Positions 44,017-53,056 of a stretch of DNA of 64,000 nucleotides are shown in pieces. Location: positions 3,596,001 to 3,660,000 of the forward strand of contig NZ_CP094997.1 of assembly GCF_022869785.1 (NCBI RefSeq). The letters run 5' to 3'. How positions within the stretch are numbered: position 1 is the first letter of the stretch; the number at the start of each line of letters is the position of its first letter. The translations under genes were made by a program, and so were the position numbers. Under the pieces are notes generated by a model. That model was not told the origin of the DNA. It saw only the letters and a program-made list of their open reading frames with translations, and made no database searches. This DNA comes from Dyadobacter chenwenxiniae (GTDB taxonomy: Bacteria > Bacteroidota > Bacteroidia > Cytophagales > Spirosomataceae).

Positions 44017-44775
44017 ATGGGAATCTCATTTGAAAATATCAGAATTCAAGATGCCATAATTTTTAAAAATGCAGCAGTCGAAATAAATGCTTGGATTTTG
44101 CTAAAACGCACAAACCACCACTCGCTACGATACATAGGAAAATCAGGATTCAGTCCTAAGCCAATTCAATGCAAATTCAAGACCGCTGATTATGGTGTGT
44201 GGATAAATAATAAGTTTCACAATGTAGCTGGTTTGGTGGCTAGTCCGGATTTGCTGCCGGGAATATATTCAAATGAAAAAAAGATCAACTGGAATAGATA
44301 CGCTGCTAGGCTAGGCTCAACACTATCTAATCTTACTAAGCCTAACAGTATACAAGAATTTAGATTTAGTGTTGACAGGAATCCATCGTCGCGCTATTAC
44401 GGATGTGTAAAATTTGATGGAAAGTACTTATTTGGAGACTACGATTTATTTGATATCGTACCGATAGGACACGAAAGAAGAAACTTTCGTACAGTAAATG
44501 AGGCTCGCTATGGTCATCAACACAACAGAGGACCTCGCTTTTTTGCAGTAGAAAACTATGTTAATAAGCGCATTGGTGAAAATATGATTCAGCACGCAGC
44601 CCAGGCTCAATTCTCTAACGAATATGAGGCCGTCTACGCGTTTTCTCCTGACCACATTGACAGACATATTATGCATTCATGGTCCAAATCTGAAACAAGA
44701 TTTCAATATGAACAAATATGGTCCAGACCCCTTGGCACTATGGACCGAACTCATCTGCAGACTGGCAGTAGCTAA
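44017..44775 (+). CDS. Putative T6SS effector resembling class II nucleotidyl cyclase toxins (CyaA/edema factor/ExoY)
   Basis: A 252-residue protein with no signal peptide, encoded between the M15 module and vgrG. Compared from memory with Bordetella CyaA, R31, G44, K48 and K55 correspond to CyaA R41, G54, K58 and K65 at one constant offset of ten. K55 opens KTADYG, like KSSDWG in CyaA, followed by an AGL/AGY element. EFRFSVDRNPSSRYY parallels EFRVKETSDGRYA. LFGDYDLFDIVP (D141, D143) parallels LTADIDMFAIMP (metal ligands D188, D190), and IQHAAQ with VYAFS parallels VQHGTE with IFVVS (H193 for H298). CyaA H63 is replaced by K53, and E301 by Q196. No immunity gene follows. The assignment is an inference and needs a profile search. 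Confidence 0.55.
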   Translation: MGISFENIRIQDAIIFKNAAVEINAWILLKRTNHHSLRYIGKSGFSPKPIQCKFKTADYGVWINNKFHNVAGLVASPDLLPGIYSNEKKINWNRYAARLGSTLSNLTKPNSIQEFRFSVDRNPSSRYYGCVKFDGKYLFGDYDLFDIVPIGHERRNFRTVNEARYGHQHNRGPRFFAVENYVNKRIGENMIQHAAQAQFSNEYEAVYAFSPDHIDRHIMHSWSKSETRFQYEQIWSRPLGTMDRTHLQTGSS

Positions 44776-44847
44776 ATAATCTTACAAACATGCTAAGCTT
44801 GGCTGTATAAGTGTCATATAGTCTATAACGCTAAAATAGAAAGCCAA

Positions 44848-46656
44848 ATGATCAACCGGATAGACGTAAATCTTGGCGGATTAACCCTCAAAAAGTTTAG
44901 CTTTTTGAGTCTGTCACAACCTTTTGACTCCCAGCATAGTTTAGATATCCACGTTACTTTCGAGGATATCAACGACTTGCTGGGCAAAGGCATTGACAGC
45001 CAGGTAAGCCTGAAAGAACTAACCCAAAAATGGGCCGGTGAAAAAGTGACAGCGACAATCATGCAGGGCGAGGCAGACACTTCCAACAATTTGAAGGAGA
45101 AAACCAAGCACACTTTCATAGGGATCGTGAAAGGCGTTCAAATTCAGATGAATGATGCCGTTGACAACACATTGGTCATTTACGGCGTTTGCCCAACCGT
45201 TTTGTTCAAAACAGGAAGCAATACGCGCGCATTCTCAGAAAAAACGCTGGCAGACATTGTGGAGGAGGTTGTAAATCCTTTTAAGGGTTTGCTAAAAGCT
45301 AAAATCTCACCGGAATTCGGCGAAAGAATCCCCTATATCACGCAATATCAGGAAGACAATTATCAATTCTTGCAACGCCTGGCCGAAACTTACGGTGAAT
45401 GGTTTTATTATGACGGGGAGGAAGTGCTGTTTGGAAAATCAGCTCGGAGTAAAACGAACGTTGCTAACCTTGAATACCGCGTGAACCTCACGCAAATGGA
45501 GTATGAACTGAAACTGGTGCCGCTGACCTTCAAAGGTCAGTATTACAATTATATAAAGGATGAAAAACTCGAAGTTTCGTCGAAAAGCGAGACTGTCGAC
45601 CTGCAAGATTTTGCTCAATTAGCATTATCCAAATCCGAGAGCATGTTCAGTGAAGAAGTCCTCAACATTGAATTTTCGGGAGATGATGAACAGTCGTTAA
45701 TCAGCAAATCGGTAAAAAATAATAAAAGCAAATCTACCAACAGCCTTGCCATTCTCAAAGGATCTTCAACCAGCCTGGAAATCAGTATAGGAAGCCCGAT
45801 CAAGGTTAAAGATGATATTAAAGAAAACGGCAAAATCATTCGCACCGACGACTATGGCTCATTCATCATCACAAGCATCAGACATTATGTAGATTCCAGA
45901 GGTTTCTATCAAAATAGTTTCGAAGCAATTCCGCAGGACATTGATTATCCCCCCGTAGCTTACCCGGTTTTTCAACCCAAAGCCGAAACCCAGCCAGCCA
46001 AAGTGATTGATACCAACGATCCCGAGCAAATGGGTCGGGTGAAAGTGCAGTTTTACTGGCAAAAAGATGGTGATTCAACGCCATGGGCCCGGGTAGCAAA
46101 CCTAATGAGCGGCGATGAGCGCGGCGTTTATTTTGTGCCTGAAATAGATGAGGTGGTTTTTGTTGATTTTGAGTTCGGAAACCCAGACCTGCCCTTTGTG
46201 CGCGGATCCATGTTCACGGGTTCAGCATTGCCTGGAAGTAACCTTTTTGAAAAAGATAATATGATCAAAGGGATCATTACCAAAGGCGGTAACCACATCA
46301 TTATCGATGATTCAAGCGGAAAAGAAGCGATCAGGATTTACAATAAGGGTAACAAAAACGAGGTGATCCTGACCCTGGACGGAGAACCCGTCATCAGCGT
46401 AAAAAGCGAAGGAAAAATCAAGCTCGAAGCAAAAGAAATAGAATTGAAAGCAGACAAAATAAGCATGAATGCCCAGCAAGACTGGACCGTCGAAACCAAT
46501 AAAGGCAGCATTGAAGCCAAAGCCAAAATGCAGATCGGAGGCGCGACTGTAAATATCGAGGGCAAGTCTCAAACCAGCGTAAAAGGGAATGCGCAACTTG
46601 CACTCGAAGGCGGTGCCCAGGCAAGCTTGAAAGCGGCCATGGTGATGATCAACTAA
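44848..46656 (+). CDS. tssI: T6SS spike protein VgrG (TssI)
   Basis: A 602-residue VgrG. The N-terminal gp27-like part runs to about 370 (VSLKELTQKWAGEKVTATIM, QYQEDNYQFLQRLAETYGEWFYYDGEEVLFG by parts). The OB-fold gp5-like part (about 375-470: QMGRVKVQFYWQKDGDSTPWARVANLMSGDERG) follows. The triplex beta-helix (about 480-600) shows the alternating pattern KIKLEAKEIELKADKIS...QTSVKGNAQLALEGG. There is no extra effector domain at the C-terminus, so cargo must bind through PAAR or adaptors. TssE starts 4 bp after the stop. Confidence 0.95.
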   Translation: MINRIDVNLGGLTLKKFSFLSLSQPFDSQHSLDIHVTFEDINDLLGKGIDSQVSLKELTQKWAGEKVTATIMQGEADTSNNLKEKTKHTFIGIVKGVQIQMNDAVDNTLVIYGVCPTVLFKTGSNTRAFSEKTLADIVEEVVNPFKGLLKAKISPEFGERIPYITQYQEDNYQFLQRLAETYGEWFYYDGEEVLFGKSARSKTNVANLEYRVNLTQMEYELKLVPLTFKGQYYNYIKDEKLEVSSKSETVDLQDFAQLALSKSESMFSEEVLNIEFSGDDEQSLISKSVKNNKSKSTNSLAILKGSSTSLEISIGSPIKVKDDIKENGKIIRTDDYGSFIITSIRHYVDSRGFYQNSFEAIPQDIDYPPVAYPVFQPKAETQPAKVIDTNDPEQMGRVKVQFYWQKDGDSTPWARVANLMSGDERGVYFVPEIDEVVFVDFEFGNPDLPFVRGSMFTGSALPGSNLFEKDNMIKGIITKGGNHIIIDDSSGKEAIRIYNKGNKNEVILTLDGEPVISVKSEGKIKLEAKEIELKADKISMNAQQDWTVETNKGSIEAKAKMQIGGATVNIEGKSQTSVKGNAQLALEGGAQASLKAAMVMIN

Positions 46657-46660
46657 AATA

Positions 46661-47095
46661 ATGGCTAAGCATCACCGCATTCCAGTTGATTTTGGCGCGC
46701 TGCTCAAAAAAAAGCCGCTGCCACAGGTCACGATAAAAGCATCGGTGCGCGAATACATTTATCTCCTGCTGCTTACCCAGCGCGGTGAATGGCGCTATGA
46801 CAACGGATTTCAATGCTTGTTGTGGGAAAAAGATTTTGAACAAACAGACAACCTCAATATTTGGTTAGACCAGGTCAGGGACGACATCAGGCTTTCTGTC
46901 CATAAATACGAGACACGGCTAAAAATCCACGACGTAGATGTACAAAGAGATGAATTGCAAGAAGTTAACAAAGAAAATAAAGTTACACGCATTCGAAATC
47001 GTCTCAACATAAGAGTCAAGGGAATTGTGATTCAGTCCGGTGAAAATTTTGACGAAACATTTTTAATGTTCTTCGGGCCGATTACGGTGGTTTGA
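46661..47095 (+). CDS. tssE: T6SS baseplate subunit TssE (gp25-like)
   Basis: A 144-residue protein of the gp25/TssE family (REYIYLLLLTQRGEWRYDNGFQCLLWEKDF, NRLNIRVKGIV by parts). It forms the baseplate wedge with TssF, TssG and TssK and initiates sheath assembly. It lies 4 bp after vgrG and 25 bp before tssF. Confidence 0.88.
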   Translation: MAKHHRIPVDFGALLKKKPLPQVTIKASVREYIYLLLLTQRGEWRYDNGFQCLLWEKDFEQTDNLNIWLDQVRDDIRLSVHKYETRLKIHDVDVQRDELQEVNKENKVTRIRNRLNIRVKGIVIQSGENFDETFLMFFGPITVV

Positions 47096-47120
47096 GTGAC
47101 ATCAGTCGAAATCCAACATT

Positions 47121-48938
47121 ATGCAAATTTCAGAAACCAAAGAGTCGATAAAAAGCCGCTTGCATAAGGAAGCTGCCCGGCAATGGGGCGTGGATGAAAT
47201 TGACCTGAAAAATGGTTCGTTCGACCCGCTTGTAGATCTGCTGTTTGGTGCGTTTGCGACTGAAACCGAAAAGATCTGGCAAGAGATTGAGTCCTCACAA
47301 TCCCATACTGTGAAGCGCATGGCCGAGGCAGTGTTACCCGAAACAATCACAGGCATTGTTCCTGCGCACTCCGTATTGATGGTCAAAACCAATTCAGGAC
47401 CAATCGACATTATCCGTTCGGATCAGTTTACAACCCAGGGCAATAACCAGATCACGATGAGCCCGGCGGGATCTTTCCGACTTTCGGGTGCCACCGTCCG
47501 CTTTATAGCAACTGGCGCACGGATCGACAGGATCGGCTCCACTTTTCAAAGGGAAACTGCATTCCGGATCACCGGCAAACCTATCGAACAACAAACCTGT
47601 TGGGTTGCCCTTGAAATTCCGGAAAAAGAAGTGCCCGATCAAATAACATTGTTTTTCAACTGGACGGCGATCGCTGATCAATCTAAAAACCTGTCGTACA
47701 TACCCTTAATTAGGTTTTCCAACAGCTCGCCAGGCACATTTACAGATCCCGTTCTGCATTACGGATTACTCGACGGTGTGACGACCATCGAAACTGTCGA
47801 AAACAAAGAAGAATTTTTCAAACCCATTGAAGAGAGCGTGAGGGAATCTTATAACGCGCACTTTATGACGGTTACCGGACTTAAAGCCGGATCTGAACTA
47901 GAAAATCATCCGAAAGAATGGACTGGGATCATTCCCGAATCAAATGTCAAAACGCTTTTCCCAAATAAATTACTTTGGATAAAAATGCGCTGCCCGGCTT
48001 CGATCACACCCGAAGCACTGGACAAAATGGAAGTTTTCACGAACTGTATTCCTGTCCTCAACCGAAAGCTTGTCCATCAACGCGGCAGATTGCAGCCGCT
48101 TTTTAATGTATATGGCCTGAAAGATGACGAGGGTTTTATGACGATTGATAAAGTTGTGAATGGAGACGGGGAAACGCTTTTGTCATCTGAAAAAAATAAA
48201 TTCGCAAACGGCCAGAATGTGTACGCACTACGCAACCGCGGCGTTGCACGTTTTGATAAACGCGACGCTTTCCAAAGCCTGAATGATGTTACGGCTAAAA
48301 TGCGCGACGACTTGGCTGCTTTTAACGCACTTGATATTTCCACCGTCTCCAATCATCTGGATAAAATCAATCAGAGTGTAAGTAAGTTAAAGGAGCATTT
48401 GGAAACATTCGATTTCGCACTGCCTCAGGTTTACATTATGGTGAAAACCCGGTCTGTGGGAACCATTCTCGACGTGTATTTTTGGACTTCCGAAGGTGAG
48501 AAAGCAAATGGTCTCCGTGCATTAACGAAGCTGAATGCCGCTCCTTCGAATCGATTCAAAACCGAAGCATCCTTCTTAATGCTCCCTACCACAGGCGGCC
48601 GCGCTCCTATGAACGATGTGCAAATGCAAAAGGCACTCAAAGAAACACTGCTCACGCGGGGACGAGCCGTTACGCTTGAAGACTACCGCACAATGGCACA
48701 GAACTATTTAGGCGATACTGCATCAAAGGTTGAGGTCAAAAAAGGACTGGGCATAGGTGAAGGACAAAAGGAAGGCCTTCGCTTCGCATTGGATGTTTTG
48801 ATATTCCCAAATAAAGAAGATCAGAATGATGAATATTGGATGAGGCAGGCCCGATTGGTGAAAAACAACCTTTCACAAAAGTCGGTGGGGATGATGCCCT
48901 TATATGTTTCTGTTCACGGATTTAACTGGAAAATGTGA
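47121..48938 (+). CDS. tssF: T6SS baseplate subunit TssF
   Basis: A 605-residue protein with TssF signatures: DPLVDLLFGAFATETEKIWQEI near the N-terminus, then RMAEAVLPETITGIVPAHSVLMV, and a C-terminal part ending in the RGRAVTLEDYRTMAQNYLGD region. It forms the wedge with TssG. Its stop TGA overlaps the tssG start, giving translational coupling. Confidence 0.92.
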   Translation: MQISETKESIKSRLHKEAARQWGVDEIDLKNGSFDPLVDLLFGAFATETEKIWQEIESSQSHTVKRMAEAVLPETITGIVPAHSVLMVKTNSGPIDIIRSDQFTTQGNNQITMSPAGSFRLSGATVRFIATGARIDRIGSTFQRETAFRITGKPIEQQTCWVALEIPEKEVPDQITLFFNWTAIADQSKNLSYIPLIRFSNSSPGTFTDPVLHYGLLDGVTTIETVENKEEFFKPIEESVRESYNAHFMTVTGLKAGSELENHPKEWTGIIPESNVKTLFPNKLLWIKMRCPASITPEALDKMEVFTNCIPVLNRKLVHQRGRLQPLFNVYGLKDDEGFMTIDKVVNGDGETLLSSEKNKFANGQNVYALRNRGVARFDKRDAFQSLNDVTAKMRDDLAAFNALDISTVSNHLDKINQSVSKLKEHLETFDFALPQVYIMVKTRSVGTILDVYFWTSEGEKANGLRALTKLNAAPSNRFKTEASFLMLPTTGGRAPMNDVQMQKALKETLLTRGRAVTLEDYRTMAQNYLGDTASKVEVKKGLGIGEGQKEGLRFALDVLIFPNKEDQNDEYWMRQARLVKNNLSQKSVGMMPLYVSVHGFNWKM

Positions 48939-49885
48939 TGGAGATATATGAAGTTGCCGAAACACTGCTCAAATTAAAGCCCGACTTGCGAGCGGAGACC
49001 GTCGCACGCGAAATCGCCGAAGCAGCCATCCAAACTCCCGAAAATATTCTGTTAGCGCCCGTCGGCGCCTTTAACAGGTCCGGATCCAGGGATGTTACGG
49101 CCATAACGGACGAGAACCGGGATTCCGATTTGCAGATGCCTTATACCAAAGTGCGCATGACGCGGGAGGGGATCTCGGATATGCTGCCGCCGGGAATGAT
49201 ATTCCAGCCGACGATCAGCCGGAGCGAACGTTCCACAGAAGTTGTGCTGGAAGACATTGATGACTATGAAACCGGAATTAGTCAGGCAAGAACATTCTTC
49301 TCACCCTTTGATATTGAATTTGGAAGGCAGCGGATGGCATTGGAAATGCATGAGCATCATTCCGTAGTGAATCCATTCGCCTATTATCACGACACACTAT
49401 TCGATTACTTATGGCCGGATCTGGACCTCCAACTTTCGCCGGAGCAGAAGGAGGCGATTTTAGAGCTGACCATTCACGCACATTTGATCGTCGGCAATAT
49501 GCAGGCTTGCCCGGTTTATTTTGAAAAAGTGCTGGGGCAAAAAGTGTCCTTTGATACGAGCCAGCAAAAGTCTGAGCATAGCGTTGGAATGGATTTCCTG
49601 CAACCGCTGGGCAAAGGCACGTTAGGCGTCGACTGGATCCTGCATGGGAAATACAACAATCCTGATCACATCAACATCCGCGTTGGCCCGGTTGCCGACT
49701 CCGGGCTTTACGATTTTAGAAGCCATGAGCCGTACGGAAAACAGTATCGCACGCTGACATTCCTATGCGACTTACTACTGCCGGCGGAAATATCCTGGGA
49801 CATGTTACTGATCGCTGAAAAAGGCTTTTTCACCATTAATAAAACCAGGGAAACGGGTGTCCTCGGCTATTCAACAATTTTATGA
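48938..49885 (+). CDS. tssG: T6SS baseplate subunit TssG
   Basis: A 315-residue protein from ATG 48938 (GTG 48935 immediately before is also possible). Features typical of TssG are the N-terminal helix (LLKLKPDLRAETVAREIAEAA) and the C-terminal beta domain (LGVDWILHGKYNNPDHINIRVGPV). The start overlaps the tssF stop (TGATG). It is the baseplate wedge partner of TssF. Confidence 0.88.
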   Translation: MEIYEVAETLLKLKPDLRAETVAREIAEAAIQTPENILLAPVGAFNRSGSRDVTAITDENRDSDLQMPYTKVRMTREGISDMLPPGMIFQPTISRSERSTEVVLEDIDDYETGISQARTFFSPFDIEFGRQRMALEMHEHHSVVNPFAYYHDTLFDYLWPDLDLQLSPEQKEAILELTIHAHLIVGNMQACPVYFEKVLGQKVSFDTSQQKSEHSVGMDFLQPLGKGTLGVDWILHGKYNNPDHINIRVGPVADSGLYDFRSHEPYGKQYRTLTFLCDLLLPAEISWDMLLIAEKGFFTINKTRETGVLGYSTIL

Positions 49886-49897
49886 TTATTGGCATTT

Positions 49898-50746
49898 ATG
49901 GAGTTGTTTTACAAGATATTACCAGCATTGCTAGCACTGTTATCAGGGCTCGCCTTTACTGGAATTTTAATGTACGAGAAAGGAAGCGCGATGTCCATTT
50001 TGAGGTGGGCGATCTGGCTGATCTGGACATTTCTTCTGTTTGCCGTTTTAGGATTTGTTAATTCAAAAACAGATTCGATTACAACTGGCTTTATCGTATT
50101 ACTTGCTGTGTCCTTTATAATGGGTATCCTGTATCTTATACTGGCGCCCATGACGCTGTCATGGTGGAGCAATGATTCCTTGCTGGACGTCTTCATTGGC
50201 GGCTTGTCACTTTACTTTGTTGGGATTGCCGGATATATCATCACTTACAACCTGCTGGAACACAACAATCCTTTTCAATATCTTTTACTCTCTGGTTCCC
50301 CCGCATTTCTTCTCCCGGCCCTGATTTTTGTTTCTTATAAACTTTGGATAACCATTCCTGCACTAAGATACAAGACCTGGGCTTATCCGGTAAATGAGCC
50401 GGTGCCAAGACTGGTGCCCGTTGAAACCATCAGGGTAATGATGAATTTCACGCCTGTGCCCGGCAAAAATGAGCCGTTCGAAGGTTATGAAGTGGAATAT
50501 CCTGGGAACACCAGTTTGGGACAGCTTTTTCATTACTTCATTTCTTTTCATAACAAACACAGGGAATATCGCAAGAAACCCATCCAGTTCTTGTCGGATA
50601 ACCAACTGCCACTTGAATGGATGTTGTTCAAATATTCTTCTCGAAGGAAGAAGATCATTTTAGATACAGATAAAACCCTTTTTGAGAATGATGTAAGGGG
50701 AAATGACACTATTTACGCAATCAGCACTAATCCAATCCGGTCATGA
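49898..50746 (+). CDS. tssN: T6SSiii membrane protein TssN
   Basis: A 282-residue protein from ATG 49898 (a TTG 9 bp upstream is in frame). It has five hydrophobic segments (about 7-25, 30-52, 58-80, 95-115, 125-150) and a cytoplasmic C-terminal domain (about 160-282: RLVPVETIRVMMNF...YEVEYPGNTSLGQLFHYFISFH by parts). This is the architecture and gene position of TssN, a hallmark of the Bacteroidota T6SS and part of its trans-membrane complex. The stop overlaps the tssK start (ATGA). Confidence 0.85.
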   Translation: MELFYKILPALLALLSGLAFTGILMYEKGSAMSILRWAIWLIWTFLLFAVLGFVNSKTDSITTGFIVLLAVSFIMGILYLILAPMTLSWWSNDSLLDVFIGGLSLYFVGIAGYIITYNLLEHNNPFQYLLLSGSPAFLLPALIFVSYKLWITIPALRYKTWAYPVNEPVPRLVPVETIRVMMNFTPVPGKNEPFEGYEVEYPGNTSLGQLFHYFISFHNKHREYRKKPIQFLSDNQLPLEWMLFKYSSRRKKIILDTDKTLFENDVRGNDTIYAISTNPIRS

Positions 50747-51840
50747 CACTTCCAGAAATTACTTATCCATTTCTGAACTGGCGGGATGGGATGAAAATTA
50801 CCCAGCGGCATCTCGTCGCCCACGACCACGCAATTCGCGACGCAGTGCGCGATGCCACCGCCATTTTTTTGAATGCGCATAATTATGGTCTGCTGCCCGA
50901 CGCAGATAATGCGGGTGCCGGGATACAGCTTCGGGTCCTGGGCGATACCATTCAAATGTTGTCCTGCCGTGCCATTACACCCGGCGGCATACGCGTGGAA
51001 TGGGACGCGGGCACCGACCCGGATAGTGTAAGCTTGTCGTTGATGGATTACAAAAATCGGCTTGGCAATGTGGGTATTTTTTACGTAGTCCTGCGCATTG
51101 CGCTGTCCGGCTTAACGGAAACGGGCGAATATGACATGGAGGAGCAACCGCTTCGTAAACCGTTTGTGACACTAAAACCCATGCTGGAACTGCTTTCTGT
51201 TCATGAAAAGCTTTCTGACGCCCATAGTATGCCTATTTTCAGGATTAGGTTTGAAGGGCAGATGTTTTCTCCTGATTACGATTACATTCCTCCCTCGGCT
51301 GGCGTTTTCGGCGAGAATCTGCTTTGGTATTATGAAACTTGTGGAAAACAGATCAACAGCATACATCAGACCGCAATTTTAATCCTGAGGAAAATTAATG
51401 CTATGCAAAACCAGTCGCCAATTGCCCGGGACATTTACCAAATTTCGGAGAAGCTGGTTTTTGCAGGCCTCGAAATTATCGATCATTACCGGCTTATTTC
51501 CAAAGATCTCCCTCCAGTCCATTTTATCCAGGAGCTCGTTAGATATGCCCGCACGATGCGCACTGCAATCGATTGTTTGTCCGAAAATAGTGCTAGTCGT
51601 TTTTACCAGTATCTGCGAAATAATGTGGCAGGAACAACCAAGTTCAACACGCATTACGGTGAAGTAACCAAGTCGGTAATGGATTCGATGATCGATTCGG
51701 TGTTGACAAGCCCTTATAACCATAATGATTGCAGCCATTTGCTCGACAATGTGAAAGGCTATCTGGACTTCATTGATTTTGTCCTTCAAAACCTGCTGGC
51801 ACTACCCTACGTCGACGCCGGGAAATGGGACATTGCTTAA
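50743..51840 (+). CDS. tssK: T6SS baseplate subunit TssK
   Basis: A 365-residue protein of the TssK family (WRDGMKITQRHLVAHDHAIRDAV near the N-terminus; VEWDAGTDPDSVSLSL; C-terminal helical region ending VLQNLLALPYVDAG). TssK is the gp8-like wedge linker between baseplate and membrane complex. It overlaps tssN by 4 bp and is followed by two TssO-like genes. At 365 residues it is shorter than the proteobacterial version, as is usual for this class. Confidence 0.9.
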   Translation: MTLPEITYPFLNWRDGMKITQRHLVAHDHAIRDAVRDATAIFLNAHNYGLLPDADNAGAGIQLRVLGDTIQMLSCRAITPGGIRVEWDAGTDPDSVSLSLMDYKNRLGNVGIFYVVLRIALSGLTETGEYDMEEQPLRKPFVTLKPMLELLSVHEKLSDAHSMPIFRIRFEGQMFSPDYDYIPPSAGVFGENLLWYYETCGKQINSIHQTAILILRKINAMQNQSPIARDIYQISEKLVFAGLEIIDHYRLISKDLPPVHFIQELVRYARTMRTAIDCLSENSASRFYQYLRNNVAGTTKFNTHYGEVTKSVMDSMIDSVLTSPYNHNDCSHLLDNVKGYLDFIDFVLQNLLALPYVDAGKWDIA

Positions 51841-51852
51841 CCTCTAAGGAAT

Positions 51853-52335
51853 ATGAATCGATCTCATTGGTATATACTGATCAACACAATGTTATTCCTC
51901 TTCGGTAGCATCTCTTTTTACTATGCGACACCCAAGTTTCGAAAGAGCAATCAAACAAAGCTGATTAGCCAGGAAAAAGAAAGTGAGTTCAGAAAAGAAG
52001 TGATAGTCCTTGACAGCTTGTATAAACAACACGTCAATGCATTGATTTCCAATGATCAGATCGCGATTGCAAGCACGGATGCCATCTTGGAAAAGCAATT
52101 TACATGGATGAAAAAGGAATATGCGGGACAAACCTCCCCTGCCCTGTTAGCATCCAAACTCATCCGGAATTACCAGGTGAGAGTTTTGTTGAACAAGCAC
52201 TTAATAAGCAAACGAAATGAGCAGGCAGGTGAAGTAAAACGTGTCAGTGCGTTAGTTGCCAAATTGGAAGAACAAAATACAGAGTTAAAATCTCAGAATC
52301 AAATGATCAAACAGGTCCTGCTGGGCTTACCATAA
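51853..52335 (+). CDS. tssO: TssO-like T6SS membrane protein
   Basis: A 160-residue protein with one transmembrane helix near the N-terminus (about 6-26: WYILINTMLFLFGSISFYYA) and a helical, periplasm-facing remainder ending in a short coiled coil (ALVAKLEEQNTELKSQNQMIKQVLL). Position (after tssK) and architecture match TssO of the Bacteroidota T6SS. It is followed by a second protein of identical length and plan. Confidence 0.7.
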   Translation: MNRSHWYILINTMLFLFGSISFYYATPKFRKSNQTKLISQEKESEFRKEVIVLDSLYKQHVNALISNDQIAIASTDAILEKQFTWMKKEYAGQTSPALLASKLIRNYQVRVLLNKHLISKRNEQAGEVKRVSALVAKLEEQNTELKSQNQMIKQVLLGLP

Positions 52336-52345
52336 CCGACTTTCC

Positions 52346-52828
52346 ATGAAGCCAATCAATGCTGCGCAGCGCAATGCAGTAATACTCCGGTTCTCTCTTT
52401 GTTATTTTGTAATGATTTTGTTGTTCGTTTTCCTGCTCTACTTTTCCTTGATTGAAATACCAAAAAAGCAAAGTGAACTGACTGCGATCACGAATGAGCA
52501 GGTTGAAAAATTAATACATCATACCAACGACGCGGATACATTGGTTATTCAAATCCAAAAGGCAGCCGATGTAAAGGCACAGGCACTTGCCCCCCTTTTT
52601 AAATGGACAGGTGATCTTAAAAATGCGTATCAGCAGCCATTTTACACAAGCATTATCACCAGTTATGTCGATCTTTTTAACGAAATTATTAAGAGCAAAG
52701 CTGATGACACAACACTGATGGTCATGAAAACCAAGATGACCACTCTCCAGAAAGAAAACCTGATCCTTATGCAACAGCAAGATGATCTGAATAGTGAACT
52801 GACGCTAGCTAAGGCCAGGAAGGATTAG
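52346..52828 (+). CDS. tssO: TssO-like T6SS membrane protein, second copy
   Basis: A 160-residue protein with an N-terminal transmembrane helix (about 12-35: LRFSLCYFVMILLFVFLLYFSLI) followed by helices and a coiled-coil end (LQKENLILMQQQDDLNSELTLAK). It fits the TssO family better than the previous gene because of the IPKKQSELTAI segment after the helix. It lies 10 bp after the other copy and ends the structural operon. Confidence 0.75.
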   Translation: MKPINAAQRNAVILRFSLCYFVMILLFVFLLYFSLIEIPKKQSELTAITNEQVEKLIHHTNDADTLVIQIQKAADVKAQALAPLFKWTGDLKNAYQQPFYTSIITSYVDLFNEIIKSKADDTTLMVMKTKMTTLQKENLILMQQQDDLNSELTLAKARKD

Positions 52829-53056
52829 GATAGGTGGTATTGGCTTAGCAGAATTACATCAACAATATCAAGCCCTTCATAAAGTATTCATAACCTTCCC
52901 CCTTGGGTTGTAAAGCCCGGCTGACGGCAAAAACTGCCGTGGTTGCAATGCGACAAATCTCACGAAGATCTGATGTGGCCGAACTATTTGAGAAAAAAAG
53001 CAAAACTTGGAGACCCTTTATCAATGGATCTCCAAGTTATAATGCCTACTTACATA
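52829..53056. terminator. Terminator region between the T6SS operon and the next gene
   Basis: ACGGCA-aaaac-TGCCGT (52924-52940) and AACTTGGAGA/TCTCCAAGTT (53004-53013 and 53029-53038) form two hairpins. The second is followed on the minus strand by a T-rich stretch and probably terminates the minus-strand gene at 53057. It marks the right edge of the T6SS island. Confidence 0.6.

Noticed and set aside
15900..52828. Extracellular contractile injection system (eCIS) or T6SSiv
   Set aside because: ClpV, TssK, TssN and TssO-like genes are present, which fits T6SSiii; eCIS would lack ClpV and the membrane subunits.
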